Positions 47,001 to 57,010 of a stretch of DNA of 64,000 nucleotides are shown piece by piece. Source of the stretch: Acholoe squamosa (Eukaryota > Annelida > Polychaeta > Phyllodocida > Polynoidae); assembly GCA_949317995.1 (NCBI GenBank), contig OX439044.1, forward strand, positions 46,518,166 to 46,582,165, in the 5' to 3' direction. The notes under the pieces are model-generated. The model saw nothing but the letters and a program-made list of their open reading frames with translations. It searched no databases and had not been told where the DNA came from. Within the stretch, counting starts at the first letter, position 1. Every line of letters begins with the position of its first letter. The position numbers and the translations under genes are program-made.

Positions 47001-49085
47001 CCTAAGGAGTCCAATTTTGGGTATTTTTGGCCAAAAGGGGTATGGATTATAGTGTGAAATTCTAGAGGAAAACTGAGGAAATCTGCAATAAAATTGGTTG
47101 AATTTACAGAAAAGTTTCCCACTGTAAGGTCCCATATTTAGGATGATGTAAAAATTAGGGTACATTTTTTGGCCCACTATAACTTAGTATAAGGGATACT
47201 AAGTCAAGGGTGGTACGCACATGGTTACTAAAGAACATAAAGGGAGTGACCCGCCCCCGGGTATATCAATGTATTTTAGAATTGCATGAAATACTGTAAA
47301 ACATTAAATTCGGCAACTAAAGTACATCCACATATAAAACAATGTGTAAAGACATATAATTTCTATGATTAGATGAAGATGAGATCGAAGTTCTGGAAGA
47401 AGACGTACAAGATGAGAGTCCCGGAGGTGGTCGGAAGAAGCGTCGTGCAGCTGTCAAGGCTGTCAAGCAGTATATTGACTCTGATGATGACGGCAATAAA
47501 GACAGCGAAGATGATGAATTCAAGGCTGAAAATGGTAATGTTACATTGTTTTAAGCCCTGGATTTCCGTTACTCTATGGGATTTGCGTGCAAATACTGCT
47601 TTATCGCGTTGAAGGGGTTTTCAGTAAATATTTGTGTCTAAGAAAAATAAGAAACCACTGACAAATGACGAATCAGAAAGTGGGTCTTTCATGGATATCC
47701 ATACAAACAAATATTTCAGTTCTCTTAGTTTTTCCAAGATCTTTAAGCATCAACCCTCTGATTCGTTCAGATTCAAAAGAGATATGATTTTACCATTTAT
47801 ATGGGGGGGGGGGGGCTCTTAGTAAATTTAAAAAGGTAGCAGCCATTCTCAAAAAGCACCAGAACGGCATGATACTGTGCTGGTCAGAGTCTGCCCCGAA
47901 CACTCTGCTTATACCAGGGGGCCTGCCAACTCTCCCTGTGTCGCGATAACAGCTTTTCAGGGATTTTCCCAGTACCTGACTTACATCTCTGTACTTTTCA
48001 CCATTGAATCAAACTTGTAAGGAAAAAGCTGTTCACTTTTCGTCCTGAGAACGTTTTCACAGATCGTCATTTAAGTGCATCAATATTTATTACTTAGGAA
48101 AAGATGAAAGTGAGAGTGAACAGGAAGATGAAGAAAATGAAGATGATGACGATGGTGAGAGTGATTTTGAAGGTCACTGGTCTAAGAGTAAGAAGAAGCC
48201 AGGACGTGGTAGGGGCAGAGGTCGGGGCGGGAGGGGAGGCCAGGCCGCCAGTTCACCCAAGGTCAAACCAAGACTCTCAGCAACAGGTGAGCTGATTAAT
48301 TACATATTCCTATTCGTAAAGTTCTCTTCTTTGTATATTCAACCAGTTACCTTTAATTCTGTTCCCGCAAGTTACCTATGTAATACAAAGATTTCTTGTA
48401 TGGTTCGTTATATATGAGAGTCATATATCACATCACTTGGAAGCTTGTGAGAATCAATTTGCCTACTGTTGGCCAATTAGTACCTTGATTCTGATTAGTT
48501 TTATCATTCTGAAATTATTTTATTGCAGTGCAACCCGTGAACAAGGGTCGCAGTAAACCGGTGTCGAAGACGCCGTCAGGACGCTCAGACCACTACCACT
48601 CGCATTCCCCATCAACTCAAAGAGCATCTCCTGCAGGTGCCCTCAGTATCCGCAAACCCAACTGGATACCCCCAGGTAGCCAATTACTTCAGGGCCTATT
48701 ATATTGATCTAAATTTTAAGATGGTTAAACTGTCTAACTCTAAAAAATGTAATCATGTTAAGATAGTTTAATTATACCAAGAGCCGTGTAGCTGATGGGT
48801 GCGTTTCAGGTTGAAATGAAAAAAAAAGTGACTGGAAACTTCAATAGTTACCACTGATTTCTTTTTTGTGTGTGTTTTTATGGGTCTTATAAGAAGAGTT
48901 ACCATACAAGATTCTCGATGCCAGTAGTTATTGTGATTGTTGACTTGTTCCTTGCAGGCCCATCAGGAGCAGCCAGTTCTCCCCTAGGTGGTGTCAACAT
49001 TAAATCTCCAGGAGGCGGGATACGGCTCGGGTTGTCCAAGAAGTCCAAGGTCCGACCGCTGCATGGTACAGTGAAAGTTCCCTGA
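33712..49085 (+). CDS. RAD51AP1: RAD51-associated protein 1 orthologue, eight exons, 348 aa
   Basis: Exons are 33712-33740, 43287-43342, 44525-44648, 45026-45237, 47373-47534, 48098-48286, 48529-48675 and 48958-49085. All junctions are GT-AG and every phase matches, giving 1047 nt. RAD51AP1 binds DNA and RAD51 and promotes strand invasion in homologous recombination in the nucleus. The N-terminus has RKQVDYTQF (residues 12-20) and an acidic DDDFD, like the vertebrate start. A Lys/Pro block (about 37-69) follows, then VYERELELALELS (77-89), the conserved ELALALS-type helix. Next come acidic stretches and an RG-rich DNA-binding-like run in exon 6. The C-terminus has RKPNWIPP (299-306) and IRLGLSKKSKVRPLH (328-342), the RAD51-binding end. 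Human isoforms are 335 and 352 aa. Exon 1 is assigned by phase and motif fit; it lies 9.5 kb upstream. Confidence 0.9.
34108..34229. repeat. Local direct repeat, about 40 bp, two copies
   Basis: GCAAAGTTTTCCGCCGCTCG followed by GTCAACGTACCG occurs at about 34114 and 34193, 79 bp apart and identical across the shared core. Confidence 0.8.
34230..36305. other. Intronic DNA, nothing recognised
   Basis: Part of RAD51AP1 intron 1. The open frames here (the longest is 109 codons at 35261) lack family motifs and sit in unremarkable sequence. Confidence 0.4.
36305..37264. mobile_element. TIR element, about 960 bp, 31-bp ends
   Basis: The left end TAGCTTAGAAGTCTAAACTC at 36305 and the right end GAGTTTAGATTTCTAAGCTA ending at 37264 pair over about 31 bp with one mismatch. 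Just inside the right end a second pair, CCGCCGTGAGAGTTTAG (36856-36872) and CTAAACTCTCACGGCGG (37217-37233), is perfect, so a smaller element or internal module is nested. The interior has a TATAAATAG word at about 37109 and a CCGTAAAACC MITE at 36516. No transposase is seen. Confidence 0.7.
36516..36715. mobile_element. CCGTAAAACCCC-type MITE, related subfamily
   Basis: It starts CCGTAAAACCCCGCCTATAA and ends CTTAGGCAGGGTTTTACAG, flanked by TA. The inner words are TATAAGTCGATTTTT and GTCGTCTTATAGG. It shares the design of the main family but with different words. Confidence 0.8.
37260..37720. repeat. Low-complexity tandem sequence
   Basis: 'gactga/gtcagt' words crowd 37275-37360, then 'aaaaagtgac' recurs five times between 37498 and 37665 in irregular units of 25-60 bp. 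Confidence 0.6.
37934..38004. repeat. (TA)n microsatellite
   Basis: About 35 TA dinucleotides with interruptions near the 3' end. Confidence 0.95.
38720..39170 (-). repeat. Interspersed repeat, interrupted copy
   Basis: The reverse-strand partner of 26690-26890, split by the element at 38822-39137. Confidence 0.75.
38822..39137. mobile_element. hAT-like MITE, CAGGGGTGTGAAA ends, 5-bp duplication
   Basis: The ends are CAGGGGTGTGAAATC and GATTTCACACCCCTG. AACCA is duplicated on both sides (38817-38821, 39138-39142), and the equivalent site at about 26770 carries it once. A 334-bp relative lies at 46206. Confidence 0.9.
40001..40412. mobile_element. CCGTAAT-family MITE, itself interrupted
   Basis: It starts CCGTAATCTCCCGCGTAGAA and ends GCAGGAGATTACGG, with TA flanks. 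A 173-bp element plus a 6-bp duplication splits it; without these it is 233 bp, the standard length. Confidence 0.9.
40114..40286. mobile_element. MITE, CAGGGATGTAAGTC ends, 6-bp TTCAAT duplication
   Basis: The ends are CAGGGATGTAAGTC and GACTTACATCCCTG (perfect 14 bp). TTCAAT occurs at 40108-40113 and 40287-40292. It is nested in the MITE at 40001. Confidence 0.92.
40602..40824. mobile_element. CCGTAAT-family MITE
   Basis: It starts CCGTAATCTCCCGTGTATAA and ends TGCGGGAGATTACAG, with TA flanks and TATAAGACGCACC words inside. It is nested in the element at 39913. Confidence 0.88.
41761..41950 (+). mobile_element. SINE-like retroposon, copy 2
   Basis: It runs from GGCTTCCCTAGCCCACTT to GGCGTTAAACATCTATTACT and (CACT)n. 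TCTGTCACTGG is duplicated before and after it. Confidence 0.82.
42062..42110. repeat. Relic of the CTAAACTCTC element
   Basis: 'ctgaactctcatggagg' next to 'acggagatgagagtt' repeats the end motifs of 36305 and 39913 in a compact, decayed form. Confidence 0.4.
42448..42490 (+). pseudogene. Exon-2-like duplicate of RAD51AP1
   Basis: After an acceptor (ctgattgtag) the frame reads TRKQVDYAQLGGYR, against ARKQVDYTQFGGG in true exon 2 at 43287. Most codon differences (CAG/CAA, GTC/GTT, CAG/CAA, GGT/GGA, GGT/GGG) are synonymous, which suggests past selection as coding sequence. The possible donors (GG|gtaccg, CG|gtaatg) are phase 2 and would not join exon 3 in frame, and the acidic DDDFD part is missing. 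Either a relic or an alternative first coding block. Confidence 0.6.
42654..42735. repeat. Two-copy direct repeat, about 41 bp
   Basis: 'gttggttgttgg' followed by 'aatcagtagtctt' occurs at about 42660 and 42701. Confidence 0.7.
42862..43022. mobile_element. Diverged CCGTAAT-type relic
   Basis: It starts CTGTAAAATCCTGCATTTAA and ends TATATGCAGAGGTTTACAG, with 'gcaccttata' words inside. It is far from the consensus. Confidence 0.45.
43891..44070 (+). repeat. Six perfect-length 30-bp tandem repeats
   Basis: The unit is tatcaaatca, ta/gccaggaat, gcattcaatg. The six units are identical except for one T/C... position that reads tacc in units 1, 3 and 4 and tgcc in 2, 5 and 6. Each unit holds the palindrome GAATGCATTC. 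Because 30 is divisible by three it leaves an open frame, but it lies in RAD51AP1 intron 2 and is not an exon. Confidence 0.95.
45776..46021. mobile_element. CCGTAAT-family MITE in RAD51AP1 intron 4
   Basis: It starts CCGTAATCTCCCGCGTATAA and ends TACGCGGGAGATACGG, with TA flanks. The inner words read TATAAGGCGC rather than TATAAGACGC, a second sequence subtype. Confidence 0.88.
46145..46706. mobile_element. CCGTAAT-family MITE in intron 4, interrupted
   Basis: It starts CCGTAATCTCCTGCGTATAA and ends ACGCGGGAGATTACGG, with TA flanks. The 334-bp element at 46206 sits inside it; without the insert it is about 223 bp. Confidence 0.88.
46206..46539. mobile_element. hAT-like MITE, CAGGGGTGTGAAA ends, CTTAT duplication
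   Basis: The ends are CAGGGGTGTGAAAG and TTTCACACCCCTG. CTTAT flanks it on both sides (46201-46205, 46540-46544). It shares 'ctgagaaaa' and 'cttcagaggaaatgg' with the copy at 38822. Confidence 0.9.
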
Positions 49086-49606
49086 TGATAAACTCACATG
49101 ATTCATCACCATCTCTGCATACATTCATCCATATGAGTCCATCCATTATCATTTCATGCCAATTTATGAATTGTCCATTCACATGTTTTGTACCATAGCT
49201 CATCCATGTTTTTACAGCTAACAGAACATATCGTTTTATAACTCACAGTGTTCAGTGATATCTTTAATGAAAATTTGATACTACAGGACAACCTGTACAT
49301 TTTGTAAATAGTATTTTTATTTCATAAGTCTGGGATGCAATATATTTGGTATTGGGATTCCTACCAGGTTTCAGAGTATTACAGGTAATTCCCGTGCAGT
49401 AGAACAGGTCGACACTTGTTATAGGCCGAGAGATCTGCCTGCTTACAGGCAGAGAGCAACATGTATTTCTGGCTATAGTGGCTCAAACACCTGGCTGTTC
49501 TGAACAAAGTACTCACTGTCAGTTTCTAGAAATTGTCCCTCATACTCACAAACATATAAGTTTTCATGTACAGCAACATGTAATGAGCAAAACACAAGAT
49601 ATATTG

Positions 49607-49612
49607 AATAAA
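49607..49612 (+). promoter_or_regulatory. Candidate poly(A) signal of RAD51AP1
   Basis: The first AATAAA after the stop at 49085, about 520 bp downstream and before the tandem duplication begins. Confidence 0.35.
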
Positions 49613-49969
49613 TCTGACATGTTTATGATTAGCCTACACTATCACTCCTTCAATGGCTTCCATGTCAGCCTGCTGGAGTAAGGGAGGGGGATTTGAAAAT
49701 CACCTGGATTATCAATTATTACATGCATTTCAAGTGCTTTGTGTATTGTGAATCTTTGAATATACATTGAGGGAAGTGTTGATGGAAGCATTGGACCTGA
49801 CAGTAAGTACTTCTATGAGAATTGGTCACTCTGCCAGATTGGCTGAGTAGATAAACTACCAACAGACACCTTTGGTCTCTGAGGGTCAGGACCCTCAGAG
49901 GTCTACGGAGTAACTTGTTAGCCAAAGAAATACTTGCTTTTAGTAGTGAACAATTGCTCATATTGGCAC

Positions 49970-50093
49970 CAGAGATGCCACTTTTGCTGGTTTTGTTTTG
50001 CCCAGATTTCTGTTCTAAATCATACATTTTTTTGGAAAAAGTGTCCAAAATTCAGTGTTCCTGATTTTTGTCTGCCATTGAGTGGCATCTCAG
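49970..50093. mobile_element. CAGAGATGCCACTT-type MITE, eroded
   Basis: The left end CAGAGATGCCACTTTTGCTG and the right part GAGTGGCATCTCAG resemble the neighbour at 50455. The right end and target duplication are damaged. It is repeated in the second tandem copy at about 52602. Confidence 0.6.
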
Positions 50094-50454
50094 ATACTGA
50101 TCGCACTTAAATCTAGCATATCAACTTTCTCAACCATTCAGAAAATTTTAGTTTTGGGTCCATGTTTTCATAAATCATTAGTCAAATTTGCATGAAGGAT
50201 AAAATGAAGGATCTCGAATTGTATTTAAAGCTCATTTTGTACAAAGCTCAATAATAACCACTGCTGAATATCACACATTGTTGGAATTTTTGTTGTTGTT
50301 TTGTATGAAAAATGTGTAAACTTTCCGATGTTCTATTTACTGGTATGCGAACACATGCCTGTACTTGACGTTCATAGAATTGTATATTAAGGTATCACCA
50401 GCAGTACTTACATACATTTGTTATCGTACGCCCTCCCCTAAAAGCTGCAACCAT

Positions 50455-50597
50455 CAGAGATGCCACTTTTCCTGGTTTACCAGGAATTCCTGGTTTTTGA
50501 TTCCAAGATTTCTGTATCAGATTATGTTAAATTCCTGGGAAAATGTGTCCAAAGTCCAGTTTTCCTGGTTTTTGTCGGCCAGTAAGTGGCATCTCTG
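50455..50597. mobile_element. MITE, CAGAGATGCCACTT ends, 6-bp AACCAT duplication
   Basis: The ends are CAGAGATGCCACTT and AAGTGGCATCTCTG (TIR differs by one base). AACCAT is found at 50449-50454 and 50598-50603. It predates the tandem duplication because copy 2 has it too. Confidence 0.9.
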
Positions 50598-53072
50598 AAC
50601 CATATAAAGCCACTCCCAAAAAAATGGGAAAGGTTATAAGCTACAACGTGGCCTTGAAGATTGCTGGACAAATACAGGTCTTTGATGTTAAAATCTTGCT
50701 GAATAGCCACACCGATAACTCATGCAGCCTGAATGCCACAGTACGGCCGCATGAATGATCTAGAAGTTGCGGCTTATGTGCAAGGTATTGTAGTGCCTAC
50801 GTCTCATGAATCACAAGTGTAGCCTTTACTATAAAAGTAAAAATAAATAGTTGGCATATCAACAGGACTGAAAAATCGAGAGATTTTTTTCAATGATACG
50901 GAAACGTGTATAATCTGTTGATGGATGTGCAAATATTTTACTCCCAGTCACCATCTTCCCTTTGGTTAAATTATGACCATTACCCTGCAGGGGGCTTGTA
51001 TATAACAGAATATGAATTACAATATTGGGACTCGGTTGTCTCAAGAGCACATGAAAGACATTCAGGACATCTGTTTGTACATAAATCGTAGATATTGTCG
51101 TGTTGATTTAAGAAGGTTGTCTAACTATCTACAACAGTGGCGTAAAATGTCCTTCCGCGAGGGGCCTCAGCTTTGGTCATTGTTGACCCAGATGCAGTTA
51201 CAACCTTCTTGCACTACAGCGACTATATATTAGCATGCACATTACATTTATGAAACATGGTTTGTCTTCTGCCATTCAGGTATGAACCAGAAGGAAATTA
51301 GCCAGTGACACTTGAAAAATTTGAATGCAAAATAATATTGATGTTGAAATGCCTTAAGATATCTGGCTAACAAATTTACAGTTATTGTGTGACCTCACAC
51401 AAGATTTTCAGGGCATGTTGATATTCTATTACAATCATTGTTCTACTGCTATGTATCTGTGGCTGTAGTTGATATATGAAATTAAGATGTATTTTTAAGA
51501 TTCAGTACATGTGTACATTTTCATGCTCAAAAATGCTAAATTTTCTGGCATTGCTGAAAAACCTGCCTTTATTCTGCAATTGCTACGTTATATTGTATTT
51601 TGTCATTTCCTTGAAAATGGTTGACCATAATCGAATGATTCATACAAGTGACAAAAATCATTTACTTATCAAGTAAAGATCAGATACACTTGAACTGAAT
51701 AAATGTATATATTTGTAACATAGAAATGACTTTCCTATTTTGTATCTGCATGGCTCATACTCGGCGACTTAAAGGATGAAAAAAGAGTATGCATTTGCGA
51801 CAATGCTTAGATTATGATTGGACCTTACCATTGAATAGCACATGATCATGGATGATGCTCGCGATAAAGCTGCCAGCTAGTGGAGATATCAAGAACTAGC
51901 AGGGGCTTGGGAGGCAGTTTCAGAGTGGGTGGGACCAGGGGGGTTTTCTGCAATTTTTGACCTCCCTTTGCTTGACCTTTTAGTTTTGACCTTTTGAGGA
52001 GTTGGCCAAAAGTGGGGGGGGGACTATCCCCCCTGCTTTCCACGCCCATGACTAGAGTCTTTAGAAGGGGTGTAGGAGGGACGCTAGAAATAAAGTTGAC
52101 TATTCTTAAATGCATAGTGTGAAAAAAACACTTACAACACACGAGAGAAAACTTACTGTCTGGTCTCTTCCTTATAAAAGCCTAGCATTCCCTAAAGGCA
52201 TAAGGCAACCTTATAGACTGCCTGGGTTAAACACCCCATTCTAAAGGTCAGATGTTTCCAAAACCTCCCCAGAGGGGAGGGTGATGCAGGCAGAGACATT
52301 GGGACTCTAAACCTCTGTGCAATAGAAAAATGACAAGTTAGAGGGAAAATGTACAGAAAAATTGAAGTGTTTTGTGTATTGTGAATCTTTGGATATACAT
52401 TGAGGGAAGTGTTGATGGAAGCATTGGACCTGACAGTAAGTACTTTTATGAGAATTGGTCACTCTGCCAGATTGGCTGAGTAGATAAACTACCAACAGAC
52501 ACCTTTGGTCTTTGAGGGTCAGGACCCTCAGTGGTCTACAGAGTAACTTGTTAGCCAAAGAAATACTTGCTTTTAATAGTGAACAATTGCTCATATTGGC
52601 ACCAGAGATGCCACTTTTGCTGGTTTTGTTTTGCCCAGATTTCTGTTCTAAATCATAATTTTTTTGGGAAAAAGTGTCCAAAATTTACTGTTCCTGATTT
52701 TTGTCTGCCATTGAGTGTCATCTCAGATACTGATCGCACTTAAATCTCAACCATTCAGAGAATTTTAGTTTTGGGTACATGTTTTCATAAATCATTAGTC
52801 AAATTTGCATGAAGGATAAAATGAAGGATCTCGAATTGTATTTAAAGCTCATTTTGTACAAAGTTCAATAATAACCACTGCTGAATATCACACATTGTTG
52901 GAAGTTTTTTTTGTTGTTTTGTATGAAAAATGTGTAAACTTTCCGATGTTCTATTTACTGGTATGCGAACACATGCCTGTACTTGACGTTCATAGAATTG
53001 TATATTAAGGTATCACCAGCAGTACTTACATACATTTGTTATCGTAAGCCCTCACCTAAAAGCTGCAACCAT

Positions 53073-53215
53073 CAGAGATGCCACTTTTCCTGGTTTACCA
53101 GGAATTCCTGGTTTTTGATTCCAAGATTTCTGTATCAAATTATGTTAAATTCCTGGGAAAATGTGTCCAAAGTCCAGTTTTCCTGGTTTTTGTCGGCCAG
53201 TAAGTGGCATCTCTG
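53073..53215. mobile_element. Duplicated CAGAGATGCCACTT MITE
   Basis: Same element and same AACCAT flanks as 50455-50597, 143 bp in both copies; carried along by the tandem duplication. Confidence 0.9.
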
Positions 53216-53509
53216 AACCATATAAAGCCACTCCCAAAAAAATGGAAAAGGTTATAAGCTACAACGTGGCCTTGAAGATTGCTGGACAAATACAGGTCTT
53301 TGATGTTAAAATCTTGCCGCATAGCCACACCGATAACTCATGCAGCCTCTGAATGCCACAGTATGGCCACATGAATGATCTAGAAGTTGCGGCTTATGTG
53401 CAAAGTATTGTAGTGCCTACGTCTCATGAATCACAAGTGTAGCCTTTACTAGAAATGTAAAAATAATTAGTTGGCATATCAACGGGACTGAAAAATCGAG
53501 AGATTTTTT

Positions 53510-53690
53510 GGAGTTGCAAGCTGCGTCAGCAGGCGGGAGCGTAGCGACCGTAGCAACTCCATAATGTTTTCGGTTTTCTCCCTATGACGTCATTGGTGAC
53601 GTCATGCTGTCTCAGTGACGTCACCCGCAGTGGCTAGTGATGAAGTGGCAACTCCTATCCGTGGTCCTTGCCACATTTTTCTTGTTTTCA
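53510..53690. mobile_element. Copy-2-specific insert with three TGACGTCA sites
   Basis: The insert is absent from the first tandem copy, which reads straight through at about 50889. It opens GGAGTTGCAAGCTGCG, has an inner CAACTCC inverted pair, and holds TGACGTCA at 53585, 53597 and 53616. Element type is unknown. Confidence 0.7.
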
Positions 53691-54752
53691 ATGATACAGA
53701 AACGTGTATAATCTGTTGATGGATGTGCAAATATTTTACTCCCAGTCACCATCTTCCCTTTGGTTAAATTATGACCATTACCCTGCAGGGGGCTTTATAT
53801 GTGAATTACAATATTGGGACTCGGTTGTCTCAAGAGCACATGAAAGACATTCAGGACATCTGTTTGTACATAAATCGTATATATCGTCATGTTGATGTAA
53901 GAAGGTTGTCTAACTATCTACAACAGTGGTGTAAAATGTCTTTCCGCGAGGGGCCTCAGCTTTGGTCATTGTTGACCCAGATGCAGTTACAACCTTCTTG
54001 CACTACAGCGACTATATATTAGCATGCACATTACATTTATGAAACATGGTTTGTCTTCTGCCATTCAGGTATGAACCAGAAGGAAATTTGCCAGTGACAC
54101 TTGAAAAATTTGAATGCAAAATAATATTGATGTTGAAATGCCTTAAGATATCTGGCTAACAAATTTACAGTTATCGTGTGACCTCACACAAGATTTTCAA
54201 GGCATGTTGATATTCCATTACAATCATTGTTCTACTGCTATGTATCTGTGGCTGTAGTTGATATATGAAATTAAGATGTATTTTTAAGTTCAGTACATGT
54301 GTACATTTCCATGCTCAAAAATGCTAAATTTTCTGGCATTGCTGAAAACCTGCCTTTATTCTGCAATTGCTACGTTATATTGTATTTTGTCATTTCCTTG
54401 AAATGGTTGACCATAATCGAATGATTCATACAAGTGACAATATCATTTACTTATCAAGTAAAGATCAGATACACTTGAACTGAATAAATGTATATATTTG
54501 TAACATAGAAATGACTTTCCTATTTTGTATCTGCATGGCTCATACTCGGCGACTTAAAGGATGAAAAAAGAGTATGCATTTGCGAGAATGCTTAGATTAT
54601 GATTGGACCTTACCATTGAATAGCACATGATCACGGATGATGCTCGCGATAAAGCTGCCAGCTAGTGGAGATATCAAGAACTAGCAGGGGCGTGGGAAGC
54701 AGTTTCAGAGTGGGTGGGACAGGGGGGTCTTACTGTCTGGTCTCTTCCTTAT

Positions 54753-54895
54753 CAGGGATGGAAGTCTTCAGGGTTTTCCCTGATTTCAGGGATTTTCAGG
54801 TTGCGAAGACCTATACATTACTATAGAAAACCTCTGAACCAGGGGCTCTACTTGAGTATTTCAGGGATTTTTATGCTTAGTGACTTTCATCCCTG
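54753..54895. mobile_element. MITE, CAGGGATGGAAGTC ends, 6-bp CCTTAT duplication
   Basis: The ends are CAGGGATGGAAGTC and GACTTTCATCCCTG. CCTTAT is duplicated (54747-54752, 54896-54901), while copy 1 of the tandem duplication shows a single CCTTAT at the same place. The insertion therefore post-dates the duplication. Confidence 0.95.
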
Positions 54896-55360
54896 CCTTA
54901 TAAAAGCCTAGCATTCCCTAAAGGCATAAGGCAACCTTATAGACTGCCTGGGTTAAACACCCCATTCTAAAGGTCAGATAAGGATGTTTTAGACGTGAGG
55001 AAATGTAGAAAAATTCAACCAATTTAATAACATAAGTAATTTCTAAGAAAACTAGATAATATTTGTAAGTCAGAAGAAGGGGCCTCAATTGGACCGTTTT
55101 CTTATCTCTTGTCTCTGGTCTTCTCAAAACTACTCCCGTCTGGCCACTAACTGAATAGGATCTGTTTGCGCAATAGGAAGAATTATTCGCCATTGCAATG
55201 ATGCCACAAAGAACCACCATCAAGTGGGATTTATTGAGAAAAAATTAAATACTAAGGGGCCATATTATACCAGGTCTACATTATAAGGGCGTCATGCAGT
55301 TTGTTACAATGTGTCAAAGGGTGCTTCTATAAAATAAAATAAAAAGTGTAAGTGTCCCAC

Positions 55361-55546
55361 GGGCCTCCCTAGCCCACTTAAAAGGGTCTATTTCTCTTCT
55401 TTCCTATCCCCTCGGGATGTGTGTGGTGCTCATATGCGCGGGCACTGACACATTCCCCTGTGAAATTGTGTAATGTAGTTCTCGCCATGAATATGACCTT
55501 AGCTGTCGAAATGGCGTTAAACATCTATTACTCACTCACTCACTCG
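55361..55546 (+). mobile_element. SINE-like retroposon, copy 3
   Basis: It runs from GGGCCTCCCTAGCCCACTT to GGCGTTAAACATCTATTACT and (CACT)n. The 12-bp word GTAAGTGTCCCA flanks it on both sides. The best preserved copy. Confidence 0.88.
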
Positions 55547-55559
55547 TAAGTGTCCCAAC

Positions 55560-56090
55560 TTTCCAATAGCGTGGGGTGGGGGACAGACCAGCGTTGCATA
55601 GTCATGGAGGATTGTGGGGGGGGGGGGGGGAATCAATTTGTTAGAGGGTGTTACAAGTAGGGTGTAGTCCATCATTCAGATATACAGGTATGGACGAGGA
55701 AATATTAAAGTTCTGTGGGCATTTTTATAAGCAAGGCTATAACTATTGACACATCTCATAAGAAAAAAACACAATTGCTCCGATTGGGTTTATATTCCAT
55801 GTATTTTGTTAACCATAGTCCACAGGTTTGTGAATGCCCACCCCTCCCACCCTACCTCTGATGCCCATCTATAGACTTTGAAATGGATTGTTGATTATAA
55901 TGTGCCCTTAAAATCCATGTTCGGATGTATTAAAATACAAAGAAAATCTTTTAGGGTAAGAAGACCAAGGCATCTTTTGGCATAAAACCTAGGTGACATC
56001 CCCTCTGCATGCCGCAGCTGCCCCCTTGTGGGTGAAGGGATGATCAAAGACAACCCTTTCATTTGAGAGATGGACGCTACTTACTTAAAG
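55560..56090. other. Intergenic DNA, no gene seen
   Basis: Contains a G-run at 55616-55632. Nothing else is recognised. Confidence 0.3.
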
Positions 56091-56099
56091 TAGCTATAT

Positions 56100-57010
56100 G
56101 CCGCTTAAGCGCTGCACTGGCGTCAAATCGCCGACACTTATAAAAAAACTTTCCAAGGCTCTGGAGAACGAAATTATTAAAGATACAGGAATGCCAGACC
56201 CCTTCCCAGAATCCCACAAATCTTCCCTATACACTCAATAACATTATTTTATGGTGGGCCTTCATTTTATGATCACAAACTAGGGTTTTCCAGGAGACTG
56301 TTTTCATGTAGTTCCACTTTTTGTCCCATGCTGTCTTTATAGATATGTTGTAATGCATCCTTTATGGTGGGCTTGCAAAAAGGCCATGGCACTCACATTG
56401 GTAGTATTAGCATATCTGATTAGGAAATTCTTCAAGCTTCATTATGATATGCGGCACTTTTTAAAATACTAAAGATTTCCTATTTTGGTGGCATTGACAA
56501 TATTAAGACAGCTCCAATAAGACAGTATCTGTAAAAATGATAAAAAGTGCCGCACCTTACAAAGAAGCTATAAAGGTCTAGAAATCATATTCTAAAACAG
56601 CTAAGCATTCCAATGGATGGCAAAAATGTGAGAGCCCATCCCAACTAGGGTATCACAGTCCCCGCTCAGAGAGTGGCCAGTATGTTGCTCTGTTTATAGC
56701 ACATGCAAGCACAAATGAAAAGCTCCGCACCTTATAAGAAAGTTAAAATGTTTAAGAATTAATATATCAAAACACCTAAGGATTAAATTATATGCTTAAT
56801 ATATGAGAGGCCATTCGACTGTGGTTGTCAGTCTCTTTAGTCCTGTCAATGGAAAATGAGTCTAAGGCTGCAATTTAATGAAAGGACATTTACATGATAA
56901 AAATAAAATAAAAGTCCCACTCCTTCTTATGATGCTTAACTGGTGTAGAATCCATATGTTAAACCCTTTAGGCATTGCTATGTATGGTGAAAAGGTGTGA
57001 GCTCAAACAA
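56100..57010. repeat. Diverged tandem repeat, units about 170-190 bp
   Basis: The recurring phrase (gccgcaccttataaagaagctt..., then a 'cctaagcatt' word and a 'gtgagagcccat' word) can be followed at about 56549, 56719 and 56911, with weaker traces from 56130 and 56345. Confidence 0.55.

Larger units (their letters stand above)
49736..52252 (+). repeat. Tandem duplication, first copy (about 2.5 kb)
   Basis: It matches 52371-54978 at high identity, starting 'gtgtattgtgaatctttg' and ending 'cccattctaaaggtcagat'. No convincing gene lies in it. Small open frames recur in both copies only because the DNA was duplicated. Confidence 0.93.
52371..54978 (+). repeat. Tandem duplication, second copy
   Basis: It matches 49736-52252, with three large differences: a gain of about 180 bp at 53510-53690, loss of about 200 bp that lies at 51953-52150 in copy 1, and a 143-bp MITE at 54753. 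Confidence 0.93.

Noticed and set aside
50365-53328. Pairs of near-identical small open frames (for example at 50365 and 52983)
   Set aside because: The pairing comes from the tandem duplication; the frames run across a MITE and show no protein motifs.
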